Below, piece by piece: positions 54,219 through 62,596 of a stretch of DNA of 64,000 nucleotides. This DNA is from Rhodospirillaceae bacterium (lineage in GTDB: Bacteria > Pseudomonadota > Alphaproteobacteria > GCA-2731375), in the NCBI GenBank assembly GCA_018660265.1, contig JABJKS010000013.1, forward strand, positions 1-64,000, read 5' to 3'. The first letter of the stretch is position 1, and each line of letters begins with the position of its first letter. Both the position numbers and the translations under genes were made by a program. The notes below the pieces were generated by a model. That model did not search any database. It was not told the origin of the DNA and saw only the letters and a list, made by a program, of their open reading frames with translations.

Positions 54219-55526
54219 TCAGCAATCCAGCGTCGTATCCCGTTCCCACTGGGTCAGATGGTGCGAATACTGGTTCCAGTCATTGGTCTTCAATTTGATG
54301 TAGGCATCGCAAAATTCGTCGCCAAATGCAGTGCGCAACATCTTGTCCTTGGCGAACAGGCGAATGGCGTCGATCAAATAGAGCGGCAGTTTTTTGGCAC
54401 CGCGTATTTTGTGGCCGTCCGCATACATATCAATATCCAGCCGTTTGCCCGGATCGGTCTTATTCGCAATGCCATCCAATCCAGCTGCAAGATAACCCGC
54501 CATCAGCAAATAGGGGTTTGCCGCACCATCGGCCAGACGGAATTCGAACCGGCCTTCATCTGGCACCCGGACCATATGTGTGCGGTTATTGCCGCCGAAT
54601 GTTACGGTGTTCGGTGCCCAAGTAGAGCCGGACGACGTTGCCGGCGCATTGATGCGTTTATAGGAATTGACCGTCGGATTTGTTATTGCCGCCAGACCCT
54701 GGGCATGTGCCAGCACCCCGCCAAGAAAATGGTAGCCCAACTCGGATATACCCAATTCGCCGTTGGGATCATGTGTCAGACAATTTGCCCCGTCCAGGCT
54801 CCACAATGATGCATGTACGTGACAGCCGTTGCCGGTCAAGTGGCTGAACGGCTTGGGCATGAAGGTGGCGCGCAGCCCGTGCTTCTCGGCGATTGACTTC
54901 ACCAAAAATCGGAAAAAGCATAATTGATCAGCTGTTTTCAGGCAGTCGTAAAAGTCCCAATTGATTTCAAATTGCCCGTTGGCATCTTCGTGATCATTTT
55001 GGTACGGCCCCCATCCCAACTGGCCCAGGGAAGAGCAAATTTCAGCGATTACATCGTAACGGCGCATCAGCGCGGATTGATCGTAACATGGCTTTTCCTG
55101 AATATCACGTTGATCGGAAATCGCCGAACCGTCTTCATTGATGAGATGGAATTCCGGCTCGACCCCGGCTTTCATCAATATCCCCATTTCTCTCGCCTGG
55201 CTGATCACCGCGTGCAATACATTGCGCGGCGCCTGGGCCACCGGGTTACCGTCCATGTAAAGATCACCTGGCACCCAGGCGACCTCCGGCTTCCATGGCA
55301 GCTGGATGACCGCGTCCCCATCGGGCATGGCGAACATGTCGGGATGTGCCGGCGTCATGTCCAGCCAGGCGGCGAAACCGGCAAATCCTGCACCGGATTT
55401 CTGCATGCCGCCAATGGCCGCCGCGGGCACCAATTTGGACCGCTGGATGCCAAACAAGTCAGTGAAGTTCATCAGAAAAAATTTGATGCCGTTGTCTTCG
55501 GCATACTGCGCCAGATCGGTTGCCAT
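54219..55526 (-). CDS. gmaS: Gamma-glutamylmethylamide synthetase (type III glutamine synthetase family)
   Basis: The 435-residue protein belongs to the glutamine synthetase superfamily. KAGVEPEFHLINEDG has the metal-binding Glu, GQFEINWDFYD the second, GNGCHVHASLW the adenine/metal region and RFEFRLADGAANPYLLMAGYLAAG the late Arg-Glu block. The opening FTDLFGIQRSKLVPAAAIGGMQKSGAGFAGFA fits GmaS, which makes gamma-glutamylmethylamide from glutamate, methylamine and ATP. Gene order after mgsABC supports that over ordinary glutamine synthesis. GAGGGGAGC precedes ATG 55526. A 168-nt structured leader separates it from mgsC. Confidence 0.88.
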   Translation of the reverse strand: MATDLAQYAEDNGIKFFLMNFTDLFGIQRSKLVPAAAIGGMQKSGAGFAGFAAWLDMTPAHPDMFAMPDGDAVIQLPWKPEVAWVPGDLYMDGNPVAQAPRNVLHAVISQAREMGILMKAGVEPEFHLINEDGSAISDQRDIQEKPCYDQSALMRRYDVIAEICSSLGQLGWGPYQNDHEDANGQFEINWDFYDCLKTADQLCFFRFLVKSIAEKHGLRATFMPKPFSHLTGNGCHVHASLWSLDGANCLTHDPNGELGISELGYHFLGGVLAHAQGLAAITNPTVNSYKRINAPATSSGSTWAPNTVTFGGNNRTHMVRVPDEGRFEFRLADGAANPYLLMAGYLAAGLDGIANKTDPGKRLDIDMYADGHKIRGAKKLPLYLIDAIRLFAKDKMLRTAFGDEFCDAYIKLKTNDWNQYSHHLTQWERDTTLDC

Positions 55527-55580
55527 TCTGCTCCCCTCTATGGGTTTGCCGGCTTAGCCGGAATCTACTTGGTTGCTAAT

Positions 55581-55627
55581 GGTGCGAGCGAAACAGAAGA
55601 GTCCTTCTGTTTCGTGTCTCGCGCACC
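55581..55627 (-). promoter_or_regulatory. Strong hairpin in the gmaS leader
   Basis: CGAAACAGAAG at 55589-55599 and its exact complement CTTCTGTTTCG at 55604-55614 leave a 4-nt loop. The flanking GGTGCGAG and CTCGCGCACC extend the stem with a small bulge. The hairpin lies about 55 nt before the gmaS start. Without a T run it is not a plain terminator; attenuation, RNA stability or processing are possible roles. Confidence 0.65.
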
Positions 55628-55645
55628 AGGATTCTTAAGAGTCTC

Positions 55646-55695
55646 GTGGTCTTTCGATCCTAACGAATGGGAATAATCCGTTAGAATCGGACCAC
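55646..55695 (-). promoter_or_regulatory. Long imperfect hairpin directly after mgsC
   Basis: GTGGTC (55646-55651) pairs with GACCAC (55690-55695), and inner CGAT/ATCG and CTAACG/CGTTAG continue the stem around a loop of about 12 nt. It begins at the mgsC stop codon and could protect the mgsABC mRNA end or separate the expression of gmaS. Confidence 0.6.
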
Positions 55696-57023
55696 TAGGA
55701 TCCGCCGCGACCGGGAATCCAATCCGTTCCAGCCAAAGGCACACGCGCCATCGCGGCGGCTTCCATTGTCAGCGCTACTAGATCTTCGGGTTCCAGATTG
55801 TTCAAATGGCTCTTGCCGCAGGCTCGGGCGATCGTCTGCGCTTCCAGGTTCATGACTTTGAGATAGTTGGCGAGCCGGCGGCCGGCTGCGATGGGATCCA
55901 ACCGTTTCGCGAGCGCGGGATCCTGGGTCGAAATGCCGGCCGGATCACGGCCCTCGTGCCAATCATCATAGGCGCCGGCGGTCGTGCCAAGCTTGTTGTA
56001 TTCTTCTTCAAGGCCCGGATCATTATCACCCAGGGCGACCAACGCTGCCGTGCCGATCGATACCGCATCGGCACCAAGTGCGAGGGCCTTCGCCACATCG
56101 GCACCGTTGCGTATGCCACCCGATATGACCAACTGGACCTTGCGATGCATGTCCAGGTCTTGCAGCGCATCCACCGCCGGCCGGATACAGGCCAATGTGG
56201 GCTGGCCCACATGTTCTATAAAGACTTCCTGGGTTGCCGCCGTGCCGCCCTGCATGCCATCCAGCACCACAACATCAGCACCGGCCTTGACGCACAATGC
56301 GGTGTCGTAGAATGGACGTGTGCCGCTGATTTTCACATAGATCGGTTTTTCCCAATTGGTGATCTCGCGCAGTTCCTGGATCTTGATTGCCAGATCGTCC
56401 GGTCCGGTCCAGTCCGGATGCCGGCAGGCCGAGCGCTGATCGATACCCTTGGGCAAGTTGCGCATCTCCGCGACCCGGTCGGATATTTTCTGACCCAACA
56501 GCATGCCGCCGCCACCCGGCTTGGCGCCTTGACCGACCACCACCTCGATGGCGTCCGCTTTGCGCAGATCGTCCGGATTCATGCCATATCGCGAGGGCAA
56601 ATACTGATAGACCAGGATTTTCGACTGGCCACGTTCTTCCGGCGTCATGCCGCCATCGCCTGTTGTGGTCGAGGTGCCCGCGATCGATGCACCACGCCCC
56701 AGTGCTTCTTTCGCCTGCGCCGATAGCGAACCAAAACTCATACCGGCAATGGTGATGGGAATATCCAATTCGATAGGGTTTTTGGCAAACTGCGTGCCAA
56801 GCACCACCTTGGTATCGCATGTCTCCCGATAGCCCTCGAGAGGATAACGCGACATAGAAGCACCGAGAAACAACAGATCGTCAAAATGCGGCAACTGCCG
56901 CTTGGACCCACCGCCGCGAATATCATATATACCCGTCGCCGCCGCCCGGCGAATTTCAGACAACGTATAGTCATCGAAGGTCGCCGACTTGCGCGGTAGG
57001 GTCATTGGGATTTCTGCAGCCAT
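55695..57023 (-). CDS. mgsC: N-methylglutamate synthase large subunit, FMN glutamate-synthase domain
   Basis: The 442-residue protein is a glutamate-synthase-like FMN barrel (GlxD/MgsC). AGMSFGSLSAQAKEALGRGAS, STTTGDGGMTPEERG, CRHPDW and VLDGMQGGTAATQEVF are the flavin and substrate segments. The end (ARACGKSHLNNLEPEDL, MARVPLAGTDWIPG) is typical of MgsC. The cysteines for the 3Fe-4S cluster of full GltB are not evident. With MgsA and MgsB it would transfer methylamine to 2-oxoglutarate. ATG 57023 has AAGG 8 nt upstream; the frame is open to 57320 but overlaps mgsB. Confidence 0.9.
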   Translation of the reverse strand: MAAEIPMTLPRKSATFDDYTLSEIRRAAATGIYDIRGGGSKRQLPHFDDLLFLGASMSRYPLEGYRETCDTKVVLGTQFAKNPIELDIPITIAGMSFGSLSAQAKEALGRGASIAGTSTTTGDGGMTPEERGQSKILVYQYLPSRYGMNPDDLRKADAIEVVVGQGAKPGGGGMLLGQKISDRVAEMRNLPKGIDQRSACRHPDWTGPDDLAIKIQELREITNWEKPIYVKISGTRPFYDTALCVKAGADVVVLDGMQGGTAATQEVFIEHVGQPTLACIRPAVDALQDLDMHRKVQLVISGGIRNGADVAKALALGADAVSIGTAALVALGDNDPGLEEEYNKLGTTAGAYDDWHEGRDPAGISTQDPALAKRLDPIAAGRRLANYLKVMNLEAQTIARACGKSHLNNLEPEDLVALTMEAAAMARVPLAGTDWIPGRGGS

Positions 57024-57033
57024 TGTTCCAGCC

Positions 57034-57717
57034 TTAATATGCATCAGCGTTGTCGATGTCGAAATTGTATAATGTACGGGCCGAGCCATAGCGTCGGAAA
57101 CTGCCTGGATCCGCATCAATGTCGGCGGCGTCGAGCAATTCAGCCAGCTTGACGAGATGTTCGGGGCGCATCTCCTTTTCGATGCAGTCGGCGCCAAGGC
57201 CCGCCACCTTGCCGCGCACAAAGACAATGGCCTCGTAAATTGAATCGCCCAAGGCATCCGAGGCGTCGCCGCATACCACCAGATGACCCGACTGCGCCAT
57301 AAAGCCCGACATGTGGCCAACGGATCCGCCGACTACGATGTCAACGCCTTTCATCGAAATGCCGCAGCGTGATGAGGCATCGCCTTCGATCACCAGCAAT
57401 CCGCCATGGGCCGTGGCACCCGCGGAATCCGAGGCACTGCCCTTGACCCGCACTTGGCCCGACATCATATTCTCAGCAACACCGACGCCGGCATGGCCCT
57501 GGATGGTAATCTCGGCCTGCTGGTTCATGCCGCCGCAATAAAAGCCCACGTGGCCATCGATGGTAACCTTGAGCGGCGCATCCAGACCACAGGCAATGGC
57601 ATGCTGGCCCATGGGATTGCTGATCAGCCAGTCCTGTGCGTTAGCACCTTCAGGTAAGCCGTGCAGCGCGGAATTGACGCCGCGGACACCGAGCTTTTGC
57701 AGATCAAGTTCTGTCAT
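57034..57717 (-). CDS. mgsB: N-methylglutamate synthase subunit B (GXGXG-type)
   Basis: The 227-residue protein is a beta-helix of the GltB C-terminal (GXGXG) type. Repeats such as GHVGFYCGGMNQQAEITIQGHAG, GVAENMMSGQVRVKGSASDSAG and GHMSGFMAQSGHLVVCGDASDALGDS are plain. It forms the scaffold between amidotransferase and FMN subunits. ATG 57717 lies 2 nt after the mgsA stop, and mgsC follows after 10 nt. Also known as GlxC in the older naming. Confidence 0.9.
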   Translation of the reverse strand: MTELDLQKLGVRGVNSALHGLPEGANAQDWLISNPMGQHAIACGLDAPLKVTIDGHVGFYCGGMNQQAEITIQGHAGVGVAENMMSGQVRVKGSASDSAGATAHGGLLVIEGDASSRCGISMKGVDIVVGGSVGHMSGFMAQSGHLVVCGDASDALGDSIYEAIVFVRGKVAGLGADCIEKEMRPEHLVKLAELLDAADIDADPGSFRRYGSARTLYNFDIDNADAY

Positions 57718-57719
57718 GT

Positions 57720-58622
57720 TCAATGGGCACTTCCCCAGGTGTAGATCTTGTGGGGCTCCGGCTCCCAGATCTCGGCTGCATCCGCGCCGGGCAGATGGGC
57801 GATGGCGCGATACTCGGTCGCCATGGCCACCCAGCCCTCCGTCTCCGCCAACACCGCATGTTTGCAGCCAAAAGGATCTCGCATCACGGCAAATCCGTCG
57901 GCGGTGCCGACACAGAATGTGTAGAAGCCATCCAGTTCGACAAGCCCCGCTTCCAGCGCGGCATGCAAAGACAGGCCCTGGCGCAACTTCATGGTCATAA
58001 AGCCTGCCGCGACCTCAGTATCATTTTCCGTCTGAAAGACAATTCCGCTCCGCTCAAGCCCGCGGCGCAAGTGGTTGTGGTTTGACAGCGAACCATTGTG
58101 CACCAGGCATAAATCCAGCCCGGTCGCGAAGGGATGGGAGCCTGCCGTGGTCACTGCGCTTTCCGTCGCCATGCGGGTATGGCCGATGGCGTGGCTGCCG
58201 TGCGCACCGACCAGCTTGAACTGTTCGACAACGTCTTTTGGCAGGCCGGTCTGTTTGAAAATTTCAATACTCCGGCCTGAACCAACGACGCGGATTTGGG
58301 GCCGGGTTTCCGCAAGCCAGGCCTGCGTCGCAAATGGATCAGCGTCGGTGACCAGAACCGCGTGATCACCATGAACATCGAGCCGCGCCTGGCAATTCAG
58401 GGCATTTTTCAAGGCAGTGCCAAGCGACGTCCAGTCGGTGTCCGGCTCATCGCTGGCCAGGGTGAACTTGGTCTGATGTTGATCAACCGGATTACGATAA
58501 ATCGCAAAACCTGCTGAGTCCGGTCCACGGTCGGTCATCTCGATCAGCATCGGCGCAAACAGGGCACCCAGGTTTGCTTGAAGGTTCGGGTCCTTCAAAT
58601 AAAGGCCGACAATTCCGCACAT
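57720..58622 (-). CDS. mgsA: N-methylglutamate synthase subunit A (class II glutamine amidotransferase)
   Basis: The 300-residue protein begins MCGIVGLYL, so Cys2 becomes the N-terminal nucleophile after removal of Met. DRGPDSAGFAIYR, GHTRMATESAVTTAGSHPF and LVHNGSLSNHNHLRR follow, as in class II amidotransferases. In N-methylglutamate synthase it presumably acts on gamma-glutamylmethylamide or handles methylamine. GGAGGAAAATGCC just before ATG 58622 sets the start against an upstream frame to 58667. First gene of the mgsABC-gmaS operon. Confidence 0.92.
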   Translation of the reverse strand: MCGIVGLYLKDPNLQANLGALFAPMLIEMTDRGPDSAGFAIYRNPVDQHQTKFTLASDEPDTDWTSLGTALKNALNCQARLDVHGDHAVLVTDADPFATQAWLAETRPQIRVVGSGRSIEIFKQTGLPKDVVEQFKLVGAHGSHAIGHTRMATESAVTTAGSHPFATGLDLCLVHNGSLSNHNHLRRGLERSGIVFQTENDTEVAAGFMTMKLRQGLSLHAALEAGLVELDGFYTFCVGTADGFAVMRDPFGCKHAVLAETEGWVAMATEYRAIAHLPGADAAEIWEPEPHKIYTWGSAH

Positions 58623-58768
58623 GGCATTTTCCTCCGCGCGCGTGCTCAAAAGCGAAGCATCACGCAAACAGCGTCTTCATCTATCTCTTGGACGCATTTA
58701 ACCGCAGCAACGACTGGGAAAATGCTAACAACAGGCCATCGCCCATGAGGTGCGTATAGTCGGCTACG

Positions 58769-58791
58769 TCAGCTGATACGATAGCAGCTGA
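58769..58791. promoter_or_regulatory. Candidate operator upstream of mgsA
   Basis: TCAGCTG (58769-58775) and CAGCTGA (58785-58791) form a 7-bp dyad across 9 nt, inside the 274-nt gap upstream of mgsA. A regulator could bind here. I see no clear -35/-10 pair, so the site is a suggestion only. Confidence 0.3.
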
Positions 58792-58896
58792 TCTACGTTG
58801 CGTTCCCCGCCATGCGGTGAGTTTAGCTGCAGTTGTTCAAATTATCTATGCGTATTGAATTAGGACGGCATGACGGCCTTTGGCATTTCTCTAGCC

Positions 58897-59380
58897 GGCG
58901 TTGTCAGAGGAATCTTGCTTGGAGTGATTACTGCGGTTTCGTAGCTTTACGGGATGAGAAATCCATTTCGATATTTCAAGACCTCGCCCGAAATCATCCG
59001 CTTGGCTGTGATGATGTATGTCCGGTTTCCGCTTTCACTGCGGCAAGTGGAAGATTTGCGCCATGAACGCGGCGTTGATGTCAGCTATGAGCCCGTTCGC
59101 TGGCTGAACAATAGGGCCGAAAATTCACACCAGCCGTTCCGGCGACGAGAGCCTGCGATGGCAAAGTTCACGAGCGCCAAATCTCTACAGAAATTTGTTT
59201 CGAACCATGCTTCGATCCATGCTTCGGTCCACAACTATTTTAACCGGGGACTTCATCTTCGCAGCCGCCAAATCTTCAAACCCAATCGCTCGCTTGCCCT
59301 TGCTGAATGGCGTCAATTTGCCGCTTGAAACGACAGGTGGCTCGGATTTTCTGCCTCGCCCACGTTCCTCTGACAGTGCC
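58897..59380 (+). mobile_element. Internally deleted IS6-family element, copy 1 (484 bp)
   Basis: The element has both ends. GGCGTTGTCAGAGGAAT at 58897-58913 is an imperfect inverted repeat of the right end, which closes TTCCTCTGACAGTGCC at 59380. The IS6 family normally ends in GGCACTGT. Between them only the first and last parts of the transposase remain. Eight bases on each side (CTCTAGCC and TAAGGGGA) do not match, so no target duplication is visible. Full IS6 elements are about 800 bp, so roughly 320 bp are gone. Confidence 0.8.
58954..59328 (+). pseudogene. IS6-type transposase with internal deletion
   Basis: The 124-codon frame begins MRNPFRYFKTSPEIIRLAV and LRQVEDLRHERGVDVSYE, the N-terminal helix-turn-helix part. 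After PVRWL it jumps to NNRAENSHQPFRRREPAMAKF and the C-terminal basic region. The central DDE catalytic residues are lost except the last Glu in RAENSHQ. It cannot be active as a transposase. Confidence 0.85.
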
Positions 59381-59401
59381 TAAGGGGAGATTAAACCACC
59401 T

Positions 59402-60322
59402 TTATCCCACCTCTTCCCGAAGCCGGCCATGTAGGGATTGCAGAGTGTCGAGGATCATTTGAACGCTGCGGGCGCCCGATTGGAATATCGCCGTGGCATT
59501 CAAGGACACGCCATGAAATCCCATTTCCTTCATGGCGACGGCACGGGCCACCACCCGGTCTGGCTGGGCATAGAAGGTTTTGGCCTCCGCGTCGCCGGGA
59601 CGCGGCGGCGAGGCGATCATGCCTTCCCAGCCCATGACTTCCGGATCGCGGCCAGCGGCGAGGGCCGCTTCACGGATGGTATCCATGGCCTGCTTGGCAA
59701 AATCGGCGTCCTCGACCTGCCCAGCAAGCCAGCCGTCGGCATATTTCCCAACCCGGCGCAGGGCGGGGGCGCTCCGTCCGCCGATCCAGATGGGCAGACC
59801 CGTGTCCAGGGTTGGTTTCGGCTCCATTGCCATGGCAACGGCATTGTAATAATCGCCCTCGAAGTCGATCCGTTCATCGCACCAGCAGGCCTGGATCAGC
59901 TCAATGGCCTCGTCCATGCGTTTGCCCCGATCGGCAAACCGCTCGCCGAGCGCCTCATACTCTGAGGCCTGCCATCCAATACCGATGCCGCACCGCGCCC
60001 GCCCGCCGGATAATGTATCAAGGGTGCTGAACTGTTTCGCCACCAGAACAGGCTGGCGCTGCGGCAGTACCAGAACCTGAGTGCCAAGACCGATCCGTTT
60101 AGTGACCGCCGCCGCATATGACAGGGTCATCAGGGCTTCGAGGATCGGCATGTTGGCCGCATAATATGATTTGTCGCGGCCTTCTACGTTGTATCCCATG
60201 ACCACGTGATCATAGATGTCCAGTTGGTCGTAGCCGATATCTTCGATGCCCTTGGCCAATTGGGCGACCATTGCCGGGCCTTCTCGATGGGAAACACTGG
60301 GAAATTCGACTGCCAATTTCAT
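59402..60322 (-). CDS. LLM-class flavin-dependent oxidoreductase
   Basis: The 306-residue protein is a luciferase-like protein with IGLGTQVLVLPQRQPVLVAKQFSTLDTLSGGRARCGIGIGW and IGGRSAPALRRVGKYADGW. It begins MKLAVEFPS and is shorter than the other LLM genes. It lies 21 nt from the end of IS6 copy 1 and forms the last gene of a cassette bracketed by deleted IS6 elements. Substrate unknown. Confidence 0.88.
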   Translation of the reverse strand: MKLAVEFPSVSHREGPAMVAQLAKGIEDIGYDQLDIYDHVVMGYNVEGRDKSYYAANMPILEALMTLSYAAAVTKRIGLGTQVLVLPQRQPVLVAKQFSTLDTLSGGRARCGIGIGWQASEYEALGERFADRGKRMDEAIELIQACWCDERIDFEGDYYNAVAMAMEPKPTLDTGLPIWIGGRSAPALRRVGKYADGWLAGQVEDADFAKQAMDTIREAALAAGRDPEVMGWEGMIASPPRPGDAEAKTFYAQPDRVVARAVAMKEMGFHGVSLNATAIFQSGARSVQMILDTLQSLHGRLREEVG

Positions 60323-60559
60323 TGTTGGTGTCCTTTGCTTGTTCGTAAAGGCCGCGCACTCAAGCGCGGACGGTATCGTGGAATGGATAGCAGAACCATG
60401 GCCTAGATGTGAGTTCTCACGATGCCAAAGACCTGGTTGGCTTGTTTCAATAACCTGAACATATCGCAGCTCGAGTTTCTTCGAGTAGCCGTCTCACCTC
60501 TGACTTGGGAGAACGAAAGGAGCTTGGCTTCCATGATTGCGTCGAGCCGACAACGGTCA

Positions 60560-60982
60560 TTACGCCGGGTCGAGGGTTACTTCCCGGCTCGTGAAACGCC
60601 AACCATCGGCGGTGCGTTGAAGCGTGTCGCGGTAAAAACCGGTGAAACGCAATTCCGCGCTCTCTGCCCGTCCGGCGCCGAAAGCATTCATGTAGCAGCG
60701 TAGCGTGGCTTGGTCGTCGGTCACCTCGATCAACAGGTTCCAGTTCCAATGGCGGACCCGGCCCTGGTTAATGGCGTAGTGCGATTTCCCGTAGGCGCGC
60801 AAGGCTTCGTGGCCTTTGTGAACACCACCCCGCGGCTCATTCGGCGGCAAACCGACACAGGAAAAAATTCCATCCTCTGCAAAGCATGCGACCCAGTCAT
60901 CGACCTCGCCGGCATCAAGGTGCCAATTATACTTGGCCACAAGCTGTCGTATGGCCTCGCAATCGTCCGCATGTTGTCCCAT
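60560..60982 (-). CDS. SnoaL/NTF2-like protein
   Basis: The 140-residue protein has the NTF2-like cone fold: DCEAIRQLVAKYNWHLDAGEVDDWVACFAEDG at the start, GHEALRAYGKSHYAINQGRVRHWNWN in the middle and LRFTGFYRDTLQRTADGWRFTSREVTL at the end. The family includes small isomerases, dehydratases and binding proteins. A gap of about 240 nt separates it from the LLM gene; another of 230 nt from the TauD gene. I see no RNA gene in these gaps. Confidence 0.85.
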   Translation of the reverse strand: MGQHADDCEAIRQLVAKYNWHLDAGEVDDWVACFAEDGIFSCVGLPPNEPRGGVHKGHEALRAYGKSHYAINQGRVRHWNWNLLIEVTDDQATLRCYMNAFGAGRAESAELRFTGFYRDTLQRTADGWRFTSREVTLDPA

Positions 60983-61213
60983 CCCTTATCCTTTCTACGG
61001 CCAAAATTCGCTTCATCTAACCAGAGTGACGATGAGCCAGAAATGTTGCGTTGGCAATCCATGGCGATCGGTCCATTGCCACTCACCCTGTTTCAGGGTG
61101 CGGCGGACATGCGATTGACGACCGCATAAATAGCATAAGAGTGAGACCTGCGATCGGGGACCGCCACCGGTCGTTATAGGACGGTCGGGATCACTATAGG
61201 AGTGGGTTAAGAA

Positions 61214-62083
61214 CTAACCTGCAAGGACTGGGACAACCGGATCGCACCCGGCCACAGTGCAACGACGCATGACCCGGGGATAGCGGTCGATGGCATAGTC
61301 GGTCAGCCTATGCAAGGTGGTACGGTTGTCCCAAATCAAAATATCGCCCTGGCGCCAATGGTGCCGGTAAACATTTCCAATGGCCGTTAGGCGGTTTTCC
61401 AGCGCACGAATGCGCGCGCGGCTGGCTGCAACCGGCTCGCCATCAATATGGGAGGCATGCCCGCCCAGAAAAACCGAACGTCTGCCGTCATCATGCTGGC
61501 GGATCAATGGATGGGCGACATCAGGGACACGGGCCAATTCTTCGGCGCTCATGGGTTCCAACTTCCCGGGATTCGCGGACCGGCTGTAAGCATAGGAATG
61601 GACCACTCGAAGTTGTTCCAGTTCCCTACGTTCGTTCTCGTCCAGACTGTCATGGGCCGCGATCATATTGGCGAACTCCGTGTCACCGTCTTCGGGTGGC
61701 ACCGTAACGGCATATAGGACCGTGGCGAGGCAGGGTGTGTCCCGAAAACTGCTGTCGGTATGCCATCGAGATGTGCCGCGCAAAAACACGGCCTGTGGAT
61801 GATCCCGGTGGGGCAAGCTGCCATCTGGCTTCACGTTGGAAAGATTGAAGATTTCCGGATAGACAGGGTGCCGCTTGTCTGGCTCTGGCAGTATTTCCAA
61901 GTCACCGAAGTTTCTGCAGAAGCGGACGAACTCTTCGTCGGATAAGTCCTGATCGCGAAACAATAAGACCTGCCAATGCCTCAAGGCGACCTGAAGGTCG
62001 CCGGCAATCTGTGCATCGTCATCAGCGCAATCGATGTCGGTGACAGATGCGCCGAGGGATGCATGAAGAGGGGAAAAATCCAT
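61214..62083 (-). CDS. TauD/TfdA-family Fe(II)/2-oxoglutarate dioxygenase
   Basis: The roughly 289-residue protein has the HxD pair in RWHTDSSFRDTPC, the distal His in RTTLHRLTDYAID and the 2-oxoglutarate-binding Arg in YPRVMRRCTV. FRDQDLSDEEFVRFCRNFGDLE is the usual N-terminal block. Family members hydroxylate sulfonates, phenoxyacids or similar. The start is uncertain: ATG 62083 gives a usual length and a family-like N-terminus; the frame is open to 62176 with ATG 62116 between. Neither has a strong ribosome-binding site. It heads the IS-framed cassette. Confidence 0.88.
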   Translation of the reverse strand: MDFSPLHASLGASVTDIDCADDDAQIAGDLQVALRHWQVLLFRDQDLSDEEFVRFCRNFGDLEILPEPDKRHPVYPEIFNLSNVKPDGSLPHRDHPQAVFLRGTSRWHTDSSFRDTPCLATVLYAVTVPPEDGDTEFANMIAAHDSLDENERRELEQLRVVHSYAYSRSANPGKLEPMSAEELARVPDVAHPLIRQHDDGRRSVFLGGHASHIDGEPVAASRARIRALENRLTAIGNVYRHHWRQGDILIWDNRTTLHRLTDYAIDRYPRVMRRCTVAGCDPVVPVLAG

Positions 62084-62240
62084 GATGGAACGCTCAAAAC
62101 CAGTTTCACTCACCATGAAGTCTAACATCGGCGGTCGAAACACTCTATGAGAAAGGTTTGGATCGTCCCAATTCACGAACCGGTGGATCTATCGGCAAGA
62201 AATCTGCAGTTTCGATTTCGTTAGCCAGAGATCGACCATC

Positions 62241-62553
62241 GGCGTTGATATCGTCTATGAGACCGTTCGCACCTGGTAGAACAATAGGGCCGAAAATTCA
62301 CACCAGCCGTTCCGGCGACGAGAGCCTGCGATGGCAAAGTTCAGGAGCGCCAAATCTCTACAGAAATTTGGTTCGAACCATGCTTCGATCCATGCTTCGG
62401 TCCACAACCATTTTAACCGGGAACGTCATCTTCGCAGCCGCCAAATCTTCAAACCCAATCGCTCGCTTGCCCTTGCTGAATAGCGTCAAATTGCCGCTTG
62501 AAACGACAGGTGGCTCGGATTTTCTACCACGCTCAGGTTCCTCTGACAGTGCC
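62241..62553 (+). mobile_element. Internally deleted IS6-family element, copy 2 (right part)
   Basis: About 313 bp match 59071-59380 almost throughout, in the same orientation, and end in the same TCTGACAGTGCC. The join between the N-terminal part (YETVR) and NNRAENSHQP is at the same place as in copy 1, with TGG/TAG bases around it. The left inverted repeat is not found, so the left end is lost. A stop codon at the junction and later frame changes show it is dead. Confidence 0.8.
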
Positions 62554-62596
62554 ACCCGGCAGCACCCCGAAGGCGGGCAATCGATCCCTGCGCACC

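Noticed and set aside
61130..61213. GC-rich stretch with GACCG/CGGTC dyads downstream of the TauD gene
   Set aside because: It recalls insertion-sequence ends, but no partner copy or transposase could be found in the window, so no element is called.
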